A stretch of 64,000 bases of DNA, from assembly GCF_017355405.1 (NCBI RefSeq), contig NZ_CP061177.1, forward strand, positions 248,001 to 312,000. The letters run 5' to 3'. Shown piece after piece: positions 8,683 through 16,710 of the stretch. This stretch comes from Roseomonas haemaphysalidis (GTDB lineage Bacteria; Pseudomonadota; Alphaproteobacteria; Acetobacterales; Acetobacteraceae). The notes under the pieces are model-generated. The model saw only the letters and a list, made by a program, of their open reading frames with translations, did no database searches and was not told the origin of the DNA. The stretch's first letter is position 1, and the number at the start of each line of letters is the position of its first letter. The translations under genes and the position numbers were made by a program.

Positions 8683-9648
8683 CTACTCCTCGGCCGCGAA
8701 GGCCGCCGCTGCGCCGAACAGCCCCGGCTGGGGGTGGCCCGCCAGCCGCACGGGGATGGATTGCATCATCGCCTCGAACCGCCCCTTGGCCGCGAAGCGC
8801 GCGGCAAAGCCGGACCGCGGCAGCACCGCATCGATGCGCGGGCTGATGCCGCCGGCCAGCACCACGGCGTTGGCGCCCTGGGCCAGTGCCAGGTCGCCCG
8901 CCACGGCGCCGAAGCAACGGCAGAAATGGTCCAGCGCCGCCATGGCCAGCGGTTCGGTGCCGGCCAGGGCCGCGTCCCACACCGCGCGGTCGCCGCGCGG
9001 CGCGGCCTGGATGCCCTGCTCGTCCAGCAGCGTCTCGTAGATCGCCAGCAGGCCGGGGCCGGACACCACGCGCTCGGCCGACACGCGGCCAAAGCGGGCG
9101 CGCAGCCGGTGCGCCAGGCGGTCCTCGAAGGCATCGGTCGGCACAAAGCCGGCATGGCCGCCTTCGGTGGGGATCACCCGTGCTGAGCCGCCCCGCTTCA
9201 CCACCATGGCGACGCCGAGGCCGGTGCCGGGGCCGATCACGGTGAACACGCCATCCTCCGGCATCGGCCCGGCGGGGCCGCACACGGGGGTCAGGTGGTC
9301 CGGCGCCGCCTGCGCCACGGCATGGCCCACGGCGGCGAAGTCGTTCAGCAGGATGCAGCGGTCCACGTCCAGCTCGGCGGCCAGCGTGTCGGTATGCAGC
9401 GTCCAGGGGTTGTTGGTCAGTTGCAGCGCCCCGGGGCTGACCGGGCAGGCCACGGCCAGCGCCGCCTGCCGCGGCAGGACGCGCCCTGCGGTCCTGGCGA
9501 ACGCGGCCCAGGCGGCGGCAAGGCCCGCATGGTCGGCGGTGCGCAGCACCACGGCCTCGCCCAGGCGCGCCACGCGGCGGCCGCTCAGCTCCGCCAGCGC
9601 GAAGCGGGCATGGGTGCCGCCGATATCCACCACCACGATCTCGCTCAT
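8683..9648 (-). CDS. glk: Glucokinase
   Basis: 321-residue ATP-dependent glucokinase of the bacterial Glk family (ASKHA fold), phosphorylating glucose to glucose 6-phosphate. Visible: phosphate-1 loop VVDIGGTHARFAL at 6-18, LTNNPWTL, catalytic LLNDFAAVGHA, phosphate-2 GPGTGLGVAMV, the glucose-contact PTEGGHAGFVP, and the adenosine motif VVLAGGISPRI. ATG at 9648. It is divergent from zwf, the next enzyme in glucose 6-phosphate oxidation, across a 117-bp control region, so the pair feeds glucose into the pentose-phosphate or Entner-Doudoroff route. No edd, eda or pgl is next to it. Confidence 0.93.
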   Translation of the reverse strand: MSEIVVVDIGGTHARFALAELSGRRVARLGEAVVLRTADHAGLAAAWAAFARTAGRVLPRQAALAVACPVSPGALQLTNNPWTLHTDTLAAELDVDRCILLNDFAAVGHAVAQAAPDHLTPVCGPAGPMPEDGVFTVIGPGTGLGVAMVVKRGGSARVIPTEGGHAGFVPTDAFEDRLAHRLRARFGRVSAERVVSGPGLLAIYETLLDEQGIQAAPRGDRAVWDAALAGTEPLAMAALDHFCRCFGAVAGDLALAQGANAVVLAGGISPRIDAVLPRSGFAARFAAKGRFEAMMQSIPVRLAGHPQPGLFGAAAAFAAEE

Positions 9649-9765
9649 CCGCCGCTCCCCACCTGCCGGGCCACGCGCCTAGCAGAGCCGGGCGGCGTCC
9701 GCCACTTTCCATCCACCCCGCCCGCCCGCATGCTGCGCCACCACCGCCAGCGAGTGCCTTTCCCC

Positions 9766-11250
9766 ATGGTTTCCCGCATTCTGCCCGTGCAGCCCTTCGA
9801 CTACGTGGTGTTCGGCGCCACCGGCGACCTGACCATGCGCAAGCTGCTGCCGGCGCTGTACAGCCGCTTTCGCGACGGGCAGTTCGGCACCGACAGCCGC
9901 GTGATCGCCGCCGCGCGCAGCGAGATGGACACGGCCGAATACCGTGAGCGCGCCGAGGCCGCGCTGCGCGCACATATCCCCGGCCACGACCGCACCGACC
10001 AGAGCGTGGCCGCCTTTCTGGCGCTGCTGAGCTACGCGGCGGTGGACGGCGCGGGCGAGGACGGCTGGGCCGCTCTGCTCGCCACCCTGGCGGAGCGCGA
10101 AGGGCAGGTGCGGGTGTTCTACCTGGCCACGGCGCCGGCGCTGTACGGCAGCATCTGCGAGCGGCTGGCGGCGCATGGCGCGATCGACGGGCGGTCCCGC
10201 GTGGTGCTGGAAAAGCCGCTGGGGCACGACCTCGCCTCGGCGCGTGCCATCAACACCGCGGTGGGCGCCGTGGTGCCGGAAGCGCAGATCTTCCGCATCG
10301 ACCACTACCTGGGCAAGGAAACGGTGCAGAACCTGCTGGCGCTGCGCTTCGCCAACCCGATCTTCGAGCGGCTGTGGAACGCCGACGTCATCGACCATGT
10401 GCAGATCACGGTGGCCGAGACGGTGGGGGTGGAGCAGAGGGCCGGCTACTACGATACCTCCGGCGCTTTGCGCGACATGGTGCAGAACCACATCCTGCAG
10501 CTGCTGTGCCTGCTGGCCATGGAGCCGCCCGCCTCGCTGGACGCGGACGCGGTGCGCGACGAGAAGCTCAAGGTGCTGCGCGCGCTGCGGCGCATCCGCC
10601 CGGGCGAGGTCGCGGCGCAGTCGGTGCGCGGGCAATACGTGGCGGGCGCCGTGGGCAGCCAGCCGGTGCCGGGCTACCTGACCGAGCTCGCCGCCCAGGG
10701 CGGCAGCGGCGGCAGCACCACGGAAACCTTTTTCGCCATGCGCGCGCAGGTGGACAGCTTCCGCTGGGCCGGCGTGCCCTTCTACCTCCGCACCGGCAAG
10801 CGGCTGCCGCGCAAGGTCAGCGAGATCGTGGTGCAGTTCCGCACGCCCCCCTTCTCGCTGTTCCCGGCCGGGGCGCATGGCCCGTCGGAGCCCAACCGCC
10901 TGCTGATCCGCCTGCAGCCGCAGGAAGGCATGCGGCTGGAGATGATGACCAAGGACCCCGGCCCCGGCGGGCTGCGGCTGCGCCCCACCGGGCTCGACAT
11001 CTCCTTCGAGGAAACCTTCGGCCAGCGCTTTCCCGATGCCTATGAGCGGCTGCTGATGGACGTGGTGCGCGGCAACCAGACCCTGTTCATGCGGCGCGAC
11101 GAGGTGGAGGCGGCCTGGGACTGGGTGCAGCCGCTGCTGGATTCCTGGGCCGACAGCGCCGAGCCCCCCCGCCCCTACGCCGCCGGCGCCTGGGGCCCCA
11201 CCGCCGCGATCGCGCTGATCGAGCGCGACGGGCGCACCTGGTACGAATAG
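9766..11250 (+). CDS. zwf: Glucose-6-phosphate 1-dehydrogenase
   Basis: 494-residue enzyme oxidising glucose 6-phosphate to 6-phosphogluconolactone with NAD(P)+. Visible: N-terminal coenzyme fold VVFGATGDLTMRKLLPALY, the EKPLGHDL block, the active-site signature RIDHYLGKETVQNLLALRF (catalytic His), and the C-terminal FETFGQRFPDAYERLLMDVVRGNQTLFMRRDEVEAAWDW that is typical of Zwf. I used the ATG at 9766 because conserved sequence begins soon after; an in-frame ATG at 9730 would add 12 residues. Neither has a strong Shine-Dalgarno. Divergent from glk. Confidence 0.95.
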   Translation: MVSRILPVQPFDYVVFGATGDLTMRKLLPALYSRFRDGQFGTDSRVIAAARSEMDTAEYRERAEAALRAHIPGHDRTDQSVAAFLALLSYAAVDGAGEDGWAALLATLAEREGQVRVFYLATAPALYGSICERLAAHGAIDGRSRVVLEKPLGHDLASARAINTAVGAVVPEAQIFRIDHYLGKETVQNLLALRFANPIFERLWNADVIDHVQITVAETVGVEQRAGYYDTSGALRDMVQNHILQLLCLLAMEPPASLDADAVRDEKLKVLRALRRIRPGEVAAQSVRGQYVAGAVGSQPVPGYLTELAAQGGSGGSTTETFFAMRAQVDSFRWAGVPFYLRTGKRLPRKVSEIVVQFRTPPFSLFPAGAHGPSEPNRLLIRLQPQEGMRLEMMTKDPGPGGLRLRPTGLDISFEETFGQRFPDAYERLLMDVVRGNQTLFMRRDEVEAAWDWVQPLLDSWADSAEPPRPYAAGAWGPTAAIALIERDGRTWYE

Positions 11251-11346
11251 CGCACCCCCGCCCCTGGCATTCCGCAGTGGTGGACGGCGCAAACGATCGC
11301 TAAAGGCGGGCGTTCACGTCTTATCACTGCCGCGAAAGCCCTGCAC

Positions 11347-11652
11347 ATGTACACGCTCGAGATCGGTGGCCAGCCCACCGCCATCATGAACGCCGACGAG
11401 GCCGATGCCCGCGCCATTCTGGAGGCCGACGGCTTTCTGGACGACCTCAAGACCCTGACCACCGAGGGCAAGCCCATCTGGGACGGCAAGGCTCCGCTCA
11501 ACCTGCGCGCCTCCACCGAGGACGAAGTGGCCGAGTTCGAGGCCAGCGAGGACGAGGACGAGGAGGAAGAAGAGGACGAGGACTCCGCCACCGTCCTGTT
11601 CCTGGTTCCGCTGGACGACGACGAGGAAGACGAGGACGACGAAGAGGCCTGA
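11347..11652 (+). CDS. Hypothetical acidic small protein
   Basis: 101 residues. The first ~65 look like a small folded domain (MYTLEIGGQPTAIMNADEADA, then DDLKTLTTEGKPIWDGK). The rest is strongly acidic, with two Asp/Glu runs (about residues 68-78 and 90-101) around a short hydrophobic strand TVLFLVPL. The acidic runs are encoded by gag/gac triplets, so the tail could vary in length by slippage. No family recognised. Predicted pI is very low, which suggests binding of a basic partner or metal; that is a guess. A perfect 10-bp hairpin follows the stop. It lies between zwf and the tiny gene at 11809, both on the same strand. Confidence 0.72.
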   Translation: MYTLEIGGQPTAIMNADEADARAILEADGFLDDLKTLTTEGKPIWDGKAPLNLRASTEDEVAEFEASEDEDEEEEEDEDSATVLFLVPLDDDEEDEDDEEA

Positions 11653-11662
11653 GGCCCCGTCC

Positions 11663-11686
11663 GGGGAAAGCCACCGGCTTTCCCCC
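11663..11686 (+). terminator. Hairpin after the acidic-protein gene
   Basis: GGGGAAAGCC (11663-11672) pairs perfectly with GGCTTTCCCC (11676-11685) over a 3-nt loop, 11 bases past the stop of the acidic-protein gene. The U-run is poor (CTCC follows), so it may slow rather than end transcription. Confidence 0.55.
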
Positions 11687-11710
11687 TCCACGCCTGCTGT
11701 CGTGGGGCAT

Positions 11711-11808
11711 CCGCTGAAATAGCGGTCCCCCGGCATTCCGCCCCTTGTGGCGGGGGCGGCGCGATCCCAGCTTTCTGTCAGCAGCAACAACAGAAAGGAG
11801 GTGATCTA
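11711..11808 (+). promoter_or_regulatory. Structured leader with SD-sequestering stem and perfect 16S-complementary ribosome binding site
   Basis: Three hairpins follow each other: CCGCT/AGCGG (11711-11725), CCGCC/GGCGG (11738-11753), and CTTTCTGT (11771-11778) with ACAGAAAG (11790-11797). The last stem covers the 5' half of the ribosome binding site AGAAAGGAGGTGATC (11792-11806). That 15-mer is the exact complement of the usual 16S rRNA 3' end, GATCACCTCCTTTCT, and is 7 bases (from GGAGG) ahead of the GTG at 11809. The layout looks like a switch between a closed and a very strong open initiation site. I see no clear -35/-10 pair upstream. Confidence 0.7.
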
Positions 11809-11886
11809 GTGTCTCATTGTTTGACGTCGGCCCCCGTGGCCCAGGCCTGGATCTCTCTGTCCCTCGCGCCGGCTTGCGCGCGCTGA
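11809..11886 (+). CDS. Tiny gene: 25-residue peptide with extreme Shine-Dalgarno
   Basis: GTG-started frame of 25 codons ending in TGA at 11884-11886. The peptide begins VSHCLTSAPV, has a Trp at residue 14 and ends SLAPACAR; it has two cysteines, one hydrophobic middle and no charged residue except the C-terminal Arg and His3. Evidence that it is translated is the 15-nt perfect match to the 16S 3' end at ideal spacing. It lies in a self-contained unit: structured leader upstream, an 8-bp GCCGGCGC/GCGCCGGC hairpin 10 bases past the stop, and a strong terminator at 11966-11998. I do not recognise a named family. It could be a leader peptide, a ribosome-directed peptide, or a coding part of a regulatory RNA. 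Confidence 0.6.
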   Translation: MSHCLTSAPVAQAWISLSLAPACAR

Positions 11887-11896
11887 GATAGGCCCC

Positions 11897-11915
11897 GCCG
11901 GCGCTTGGCGCCGGC
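11897..11915 (+). ncRNA. Strong hairpin downstream of the tiny gene
   Basis: GCCGGCGC (11897-11904) and GCGCCGGC (11908-11915) form a perfect 8-bp stem with a TTG loop, 10 bases after the tiny gene's stop codon. There is no U-run, so it is not itself a terminator. Together with the leader stems and the terminator at 11966 it gives a highly structured RNA of about 290 nt that may act as a regulatory RNA. Confidence 0.5.
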
Positions 11916-11965
11916 CGGTACCAGGCCGGGTCCCACAGGGCCCACAGACAATGCCTGAACGACGG

Positions 11966-11998
11966 AAGGCCCCGGGGATCGCTCCCCGGGGCCTTCTT
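11966..11998. terminator. Strong bidirectional terminator between the tiny gene and hup
   Basis: AAGGCCCCGGGG (11966-11977) pairs with CCCCGGGGCCTT (11984-11995), extended by one A-T pair, followed by CTT on the plus strand and preceded by the complementary TTCC on the other. Lying 80 bp past the tiny gene and about 38 bp past the end of convergent hup, it can serve both. Confidence 0.8.
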
Positions 11999-12035
11999 CA
12001 TGTCCGGCCATCCCGGCGGTGCCGGGACCGCGGGA

Positions 12036-12308
12036 TCAGCCCAGGCGGGACTTGAGGTCCTTGGCGGGCTTGAACTTCACGGACTTGCTGGCCGCGATGT
12101 CCACTTCCTCGCCCGTGGCGGGGTTGCGGCCCTTGCGGGCGGCGCGCTCGCTGATGGCGAAGCTGCCGAAGCCGGCCAGACGGACCTCGCGGCCCTCGCC
12201 CAGCGCGTCGCCCAGGCTGGTCAGCATCGCCTTCAGGGCGGCGTCGGCCTGGTTCTTGGGCAGGCTGGTGGCCGTCGCCACGGCGTCGATCAGGTCCTGG
12301 CGGCTCAT
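12036..12308 (-). CDS. hup: DNA-binding protein HU
   Basis: 90-residue histone-like protein that bends and compacts DNA as a dimer. Visible: helical N terminus MSRQDLIDAVATATSLPKNQADAALKAM, the hinge VRLAGFGSFAISERAARKGRNPATGEEVDI containing the GFGSF and the arm RNPATGE with the intercalating Pro, and the C-terminal SVKFKPAKDLKSRL. I chose the ATG at 12308 since family members begin at this point, although an upstream in-frame ATG at 12347 exists and no strong Shine-Dalgarno is visible. Single-gene unit, divergent from the Ugp-like operon, and convergent with the tiny gene. Confidence 0.95.
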   Translation of the reverse strand: MSRQDLIDAVATATSLPKNQADAALKAMLTSLGDALGEGREVRLAGFGSFAISERAARKGRNPATGEEVDIAASKSVKFKPAKDLKSRLG

Positions 12309-12446
12309 CGGGCGGTTTTGATCGCTCAAAGGAATTCTCCAACTCATAGAAGCGCGGCAGCAAGGACACGGCTCGGGGGGCGCGGTCAAGACGGCTGCCG
12401 CGCTTTCCCCGCCTGCACGCCCCGGTTGTGACCGGAAATCGTCATC

Positions 12447-12459
12447 TGCATGCCATGCA
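12447..12459. promoter_or_regulatory. 13-bp perfect palindrome upstream of the Ugp-like operon
   Basis: TGCATG-C-CATGCA in the 205-bp gap between divergent hup and the importer operon, 55 bp before the first start codon. Its symmetry and place fit an operator, but no regulator gene is adjacent. Confidence 0.35.
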
Positions 12460-12513
12460 AGCGTCACCGAACCCCAACAGGAAGGTCACGCAACCCGGTT
12501 AAGCAGCCGCCCC

Positions 12514-13683
12514 ATGACGGAATTCACTGGGCATCCACCGCCGGGCGGCATCCACATCCGCGCCGTGGAAAAGCGTTTCGGCCACACGCAGGTGCTGCGC
12601 GGCGTGTCGCTGGACATCGCGGCGGGCGAGTTCGTGGCCCTGGTCGGGCCGTCCGGCTGCGGCAAGACCACCCTGATGCGCATCGTTGCCGGCATCGAGC
12701 AGGCGGATGCCGGCTCTGTCGCGATCGGCGACCGGGACGTGACGCGGCTGCGCCCGGGCGACCGGGACGTGGCCATGGTGTTCCAGTCCTATGCCCTCTA
12801 CCCGCACCTGACGGTGGCCGAGAACATCCGAGTGCCGCTGGCGCTGCGCCGGCTGAACGCGTGGCAGCGGCTGCCGCTGCTGGGCGGCTGGATGCCAGGC
12901 GCCGCCGATGAGGGCCACCGCATGGACCAGGAGGTGCGCCGCGCGGCCGAGGCGCTGGGCCTGCGCGCCCTGCTGGACCGCCGCCCGGCGCAGCTTTCCG
13001 GCGGCCAGCGGCAGCGCGTGGCGCTGGCCCGCGCCATTGTGCGCCGCCCGGCGGCCTTTCTGATGGACGAGCCGCTGTCCAATCTCGACGCCAGCCTGCG
13101 GGTGCAGACGCGGCGCGAGATCGTGGACATCCACCGCCAAGCCGGCGCCGCCACCCTCTACGTCACGCACGACCAGTCCGAGGCCCTGACCATGGCCGAC
13201 CGCGTGGCGGTGATGCAGGGCGGCGAGCTGCTGCAGGTGGCGACGCCCGAGGCCATCTACGCCGACCCGGCCGACCTGCGGGTCGCCACCTTTATCGGCT
13301 CGCCCCGCATCAACACCCTGCCGGCCGAGGCGGGGACGGACGGCATGGTGCGCGTCGGCGGCCATCCGGTGGGGCTTTGGGGCGCCCGTCCCGGCCCGCT
13401 GACGCTGGCGATCCGCCCCGAGGACCTGCTGCCCGCCGCCACCGGCCTGCCGGCACGGGCCGAGGCACTGGAGTTCCTGGGCGAGAGCCTGCTGCTGCAT
13501 GCCCGCCACGAGGCCACCGGCACCCCCCTGGTGCTGCGCCTGCCGCCCGAGATGCGGCCGGACCTGCCGCCCGGCGGCAGCGCCTTCGCCCTGCAGTTCG
13601 ACACCAGCCGCGCGCTGCTGTTCGGGCCGGAAGGCCACCGCGTCGGCGCCAGCGTGTTATCGGGGATGCACGCCCTTGTCTGA
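12514..13683 (+). CDS. Ugp/Mal-type ABC importer ATP-binding protein
   Basis: 389-residue CUT1 ATPase. Visible: Walker A GPSGCGKTT at 45-53, Q-loop VFQSYALYPHLTVAENI, signature [15 protein letters not shown], Walker B AFLMDEPLSNLD, switch THDQSEA, and a C-terminal TOBE/OB region (LTLAIRPEDLLPAA). An insertion after the Q-loop (RRLNAWQRLPLLGGWMPGAADEGHR) is unusual in length. The family energises uptake of sugars, sugar phosphates or glycerophosphates. First gene of a five-gene operon (ATPase, two permeases, binding protein, phosphodiesterase); in E. coli ugp the binding protein comes first, so the order is reversed here. Confidence 0.9.
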   Translation: MTEFTGHPPPGGIHIRAVEKRFGHTQVLRGVSLDIAAGEFVALVGPSGCGKTTLMRIVAGIEQADAGSVAIGDRDVTRLRPGDRDVAMVFQSYALYPHLTVAENIRVPLALRRLNAWQRLPLLGGWMPGAADEGHRMDQEVRRAAEALGLRALLDRRPAQLSGGQRQRVALARAIVRRPAAFLMDEPLSNLDASLRVQTRREIVDIHRQAGAATLYVTHDQSEALTMADRVAVMQGGELLQVATPEAIYADPADLRVATFIGSPRINTLPAEAGTDGMVRVGGHPVGLWGARPGPLTLAIRPEDLLPAATGLPARAEALEFLGESLLLHARHEATGTPLVLRLPPEMRPDLPPGGSAFALQFDTSRALLFGPEGHRVGASVLSGMHALV

Positions 13684-13684
13684 C

Positions 13685-14584
13685 ATGGCCTTGACGCGCG
13701 CCGCCCGCGCGCCCTGGGGCGAGGCGGCGGCGGCCTGGATGCTGTCCGCCCCCGCCGTGCTGGCCTATGTCCTGATGCTGGCGCTGCCGACCCTGGCCAC
13801 CGTGCTGCTGGCCTTCACCGACTTCGAGCTCGGGGCCACGGGCTTCCGCTGGATCGGCCTCGACAACTTCGCCGAGATGCTGAGCGACCGCGGCTTCGGC
13901 ATCTCGCTGCGCAACACGCTGATCTATGTGGGGCTGGTGACGCCGGGCTCCATCGCCGGCGCGCTGGCACTGGCGCTGCTGATCGAGGCGGGGCTGCGCG
14001 GGCGCACGCTGTTCCGCGCCGTGTTCTTTCTGCCCGTCGTCTCGCTCACCGTCGCGATGGCCGCCGCCTGGCAATACCTGCTGCACCCGACCATCGGCCC
14101 GTTGAACGCCATGCTGCGGCTGGCGGGGCTGGGCGCGCCGGAATGGCTTTCTTCCAGCTCCACCGTGCTGGTTTCCCTGGCGGCGATCGGCATCTGGGAG
14201 AACCTGGGGTTCAACCTGGTGCTGTTCCTGGCGGGGCTGACCGCCATCCCGCGCGAGTTGTACGCGGCGGCCGAGGTGGACGGCGCGCGCAGCGCCTGGG
14301 ACCGCTTCCGGCTGGTCACCTGGCCGATGCTGGGGCCGACCACGCTGTTCGTGCTGACCATCACCATGATCCGCGCGGTGCGGGTGTTCGACACGGTGGC
14401 GGTGCTGACCCAGGGCGGGCCGAACAAGGCGTCGCAGGTGCTGCTCTACACCATGTACGAGGAAGGCTTCACCTACTTCCGCCTTGGCTATTCGGCGGCC
14501 GTGACGCTGGTGTTCCTTGCCATCGTGCTGGCCATCATGTGGCTGCAAACCCAGCTTCTCGACAAGCGGGTCCATTATGTCTGA
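13685..14584 (+). CDS. CUT1 ABC importer permease, UgpA/MalF type
   Basis: 299-residue inner-membrane protein, one base after the ATPase stop. Six membrane segments are visible, starting with MLSAPAVLAYVLMLALPTLATVLLAFTDF. The permease EAA loop is ELYAAAEVDGARSAWDRFRLVTWPMLGP, and TQGGPNKASQVLLYTMYEEGF is a strong MalF/UgpA signature. Forms a heterodimer with the next gene's product. The first ATG, at 13685, fits the expected short cytoplasmic N terminus. Confidence 0.9.
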   Translation: MALTRAARAPWGEAAAAWMLSAPAVLAYVLMLALPTLATVLLAFTDFELGATGFRWIGLDNFAEMLSDRGFGISLRNTLIYVGLVTPGSIAGALALALLIEAGLRGRTLFRAVFFLPVVSLTVAMAAAWQYLLHPTIGPLNAMLRLAGLGAPEWLSSSSTVLVSLAAIGIWENLGFNLVLFLAGLTAIPRELYAAAEVDGARSAWDRFRLVTWPMLGPTTLFVLTITMIRAVRVFDTVAVLTQGGPNKASQVLLYTMYEEGFTYFRLGYSAAVTLVFLAIVLAIMWLQTQLLDKRVHYV

Positions 14585-15416
14585 ACCCCGCCCCCCCCTG
14601 CTGCGCGATGCGCCGCGGCTGGCGCTGCTGGCGCTGGCCGGCGTCATCATGCTGATGCCCTACATCTGGATGGTCGCCGCCAGCATGAAGCCGCTGGACG
14701 AGATCTTCCGGGCCTCGCTCTCGCTTTGGCCGGAACGGTTCTTCGCCATCGAGAATTACGGCAAGGTCTTCGCCACGATCCCCGTCGGCCGCTACCTGTG
14801 GAACGGCCTCGTCGTCTGCGGCGGCATCCTGTTCTTCCAGCTGCTGTTCGCCGTGCCCGCCGGCTACGCGCTCGCGAAGCTGCGGTTCCCCGGCAAGGAC
14901 CTTGTGTTCGGCGCGGTGATGCTGGGGCTGTTGGTGCCGCCGCATGTGCAGGCGCTGCCGCTCTACGTCGCCTTCAGCCAGGTGGGGCTGCTCAACAGCT
15001 ACACCGCGCTGATCGCACCCTTCACCATCTCCGTCTTCGCCATCTTCCTGTTCCGCCAGTTCTTCCGCTCGCTGCCGGACGACCTGATCCACGCGGCGCG
15101 GCTGGACGGCTTCTCGGAACTCGCCATCGTCTGGCGCGTGGTGCTGCCCAATGCCTGGCCCGCCGCCACCGCCTTCGCCATCTTCTCCGTCGTCGCCCAT
15201 TGGAACGACCTGTTCTGGCCGCTGATCGTCGTCAACGGCACGGACTACGCGACCCCCGCCCTCGGCGTGCTGTTTTTCCGCTCGGCCGAGGCGGGCGACG
15301 ACTTCGGCGCGTTGATGGCGGCCGCCGTCATCATGACCGCCCCCCTCGTGATCGCCTTCCTGCTGGCGCAGCGCCGCTTTGTCGAAGGCATCGCCACCAC
15401 CGGCCTCAAAGGTTGA
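14577..15416 (+). CDS. CUT1 ABC importer permease, UgpE/MalG type
   Basis: 279-residue inner-membrane permease overlapping the previous gene by 8 bp. It has six hydrophobic segments, the conserved post-TM1 region MVAASMKPLDEIF, and the EAA loop DLIHAARLDGFSELAIVWRVVLPNAWPA. The C-terminal AQRRFVEGIATTGLKG is a textbook MalG/UgpE ending. Partner of the UgpA/MalF-type subunit. Confidence 0.9.
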   Translation: MSEPRPPLLRDAPRLALLALAGVIMLMPYIWMVAASMKPLDEIFRASLSLWPERFFAIENYGKVFATIPVGRYLWNGLVVCGGILFFQLLFAVPAGYALAKLRFPGKDLVFGAVMLGLLVPPHVQALPLYVAFSQVGLLNSYTALIAPFTISVFAIFLFRQFFRSLPDDLIHAARLDGFSELAIVWRVVLPNAWPAATAFAIFSVVAHWNDLFWPLIVVNGTDYATPALGVLFFRSAEAGDDFGALMAAAVIMTAPLVIAFLLAQRRFVEGIATTGLKG

Positions 15417-15424
15417 ACCTCTCC

Positions 15425-16705
15425 ATGACCCAGCTGTCCCGCCGCGCGGCGCTCGCGCTGCCCGCCGCCCTCGCGCTCCCGGCGCTGGCGCGCGCCCAGT
15501 CCGCCGCCACCGAGATCACGGTCCACTACGCGCAGCCCAACATCTACAAGGAAAGCTACGACGCCATCCTCGCCGGCTTCAACAAGCGCGAGCCCGGCAT
15601 CCGCGTGAACTTCGTCACCACGCCGAACTACGAGGAAGGCGCGCAGCTTCTGTTGCGCCAGGCCGCCACCAACCAGCTGCCGGACCTGTCCTACCAGGGC
15701 TTCAACCGGCTGCGCATGTTCGCTGAGCGCGGCGTCGCGCAGGACCTCCTGCCGCTGCTGAAGCAGGAGGCGGCCGACCCGGCGACGCTGGGTTATTCCG
15801 AGAACCTCCTGAAGCTAGCTTACTTCGGCAACATGCAGGCCGGCCTCGCCTACGCCGCCTCCAACCCCATCTGCTACTACAACGCCGACCTCGTGAAGCG
15901 TGCCGGCGGCGACCCGGACAACTTCCCGAAGGACTGGGACGGCGTGCTGGCGCTGGCCGCGAAGATCGACGCGCTGGGCGATGGCGTCGACGGCCTGTGG
16001 TACACCTGGAACGGCGACGACTGGATGTTCTCCGCGCTGCTGTTCGGCCATGGCGGCCGCATGCTCAACGAGAACGAGACGGACGTGGCCTTTGCCGGCC
16101 CCGAGGGCATGGCGTCGCTGAAGCTGCTGGAGCGCATGGTCAAGCAGGCCGGCATGCCGAACCTGACCGCCGTGGCCGCGCGCCAGGCCTTTGCCGCGGG
16201 CAAGATCGGCATGTTGTTCCAGACCACGGCGCTGGTGCGCGGCACCGCCGCCGCGGTGGGCAACAATTTCGTTCTCCGCACCACCGGCATGCCGGTGATC
16301 GACGCCGAGCGCGGCCGCCTGCCCACCGGCGGCGCCGCCGGCATGCTGACCGCCAAGGACCCCGCGAAGCGCGCGGCGGCCATGAAGTTCCTGCGTTATT
16401 CCACCGGCCCCGAAGGGCAGGCGATGATGGTCAAGGCCAGCGGCTACCTGCCCTGCAACCAGATCGCCATCGACGACCCGCAGTACCTGGGCGAATTCTA
16501 CCGGGAAAACCCGCTGTTCGTGGCCTCCGTCAAGCAGCTCCCGATCAGCATCCCCTGGTATGCCTTTCCCGGCACCAACAGCGTGCGCGTGACGCAGACC
16601 ATGGTCGACAACATGGCGCGCATCGTGGAAAGCCGTGCGACGCCGGAGCAGGTACTGCCCGAGATGGCCGCCGAGATCCGCCGCCTCCTGCCGCGCCGGA
16701 GCTGA
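15425..16705 (+). CDS. Extracellular solute-binding protein of the Ugp-like importer
   Basis: 426-residue family 1 binding protein, exported by an N-terminal signal with a twin-arginine-like LSRRAALALPAALALPALARAQ. Mature region: EITVHYAQPNIYKESYDAILAGFNKREPGIRVNF, the usual first lobe of UgpB/MalE proteins, and later ATNQLPDLSYQGFNRL and SSTGPEGQAMM-like (RYSTGPEGQAMMVKASGYLPCN) that caps the second lobe. Ligand cannot be read directly. The linked phosphodiesterase gene 5 bp downstream suggests a phosphodiester or glycerol-phosphate ligand. Confidence 0.88.
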   Translation: MTQLSRRAALALPAALALPALARAQSAATEITVHYAQPNIYKESYDAILAGFNKREPGIRVNFVTTPNYEEGAQLLLRQAATNQLPDLSYQGFNRLRMFAERGVAQDLLPLLKQEAADPATLGYSENLLKLAYFGNMQAGLAYAASNPICYYNADLVKRAGGDPDNFPKDWDGVLALAAKIDALGDGVDGLWYTWNGDDWMFSALLFGHGGRMLNENETDVAFAGPEGMASLKLLERMVKQAGMPNLTAVAARQAFAAGKIGMLFQTTALVRGTAAAVGNNFVLRTTGMPVIDAERGRLPTGGAAGMLTAKDPAKRAAAMKFLRYSTGPEGQAMMVKASGYLPCNQIAIDDPQYLGEFYRENPLFVASVKQLPISIPWYAFPGTNSVRVTQTMVDNMARIVESRATPEQVLPEMAAEIRRLLPRRS

Positions 16706-16710
16706 GCACC

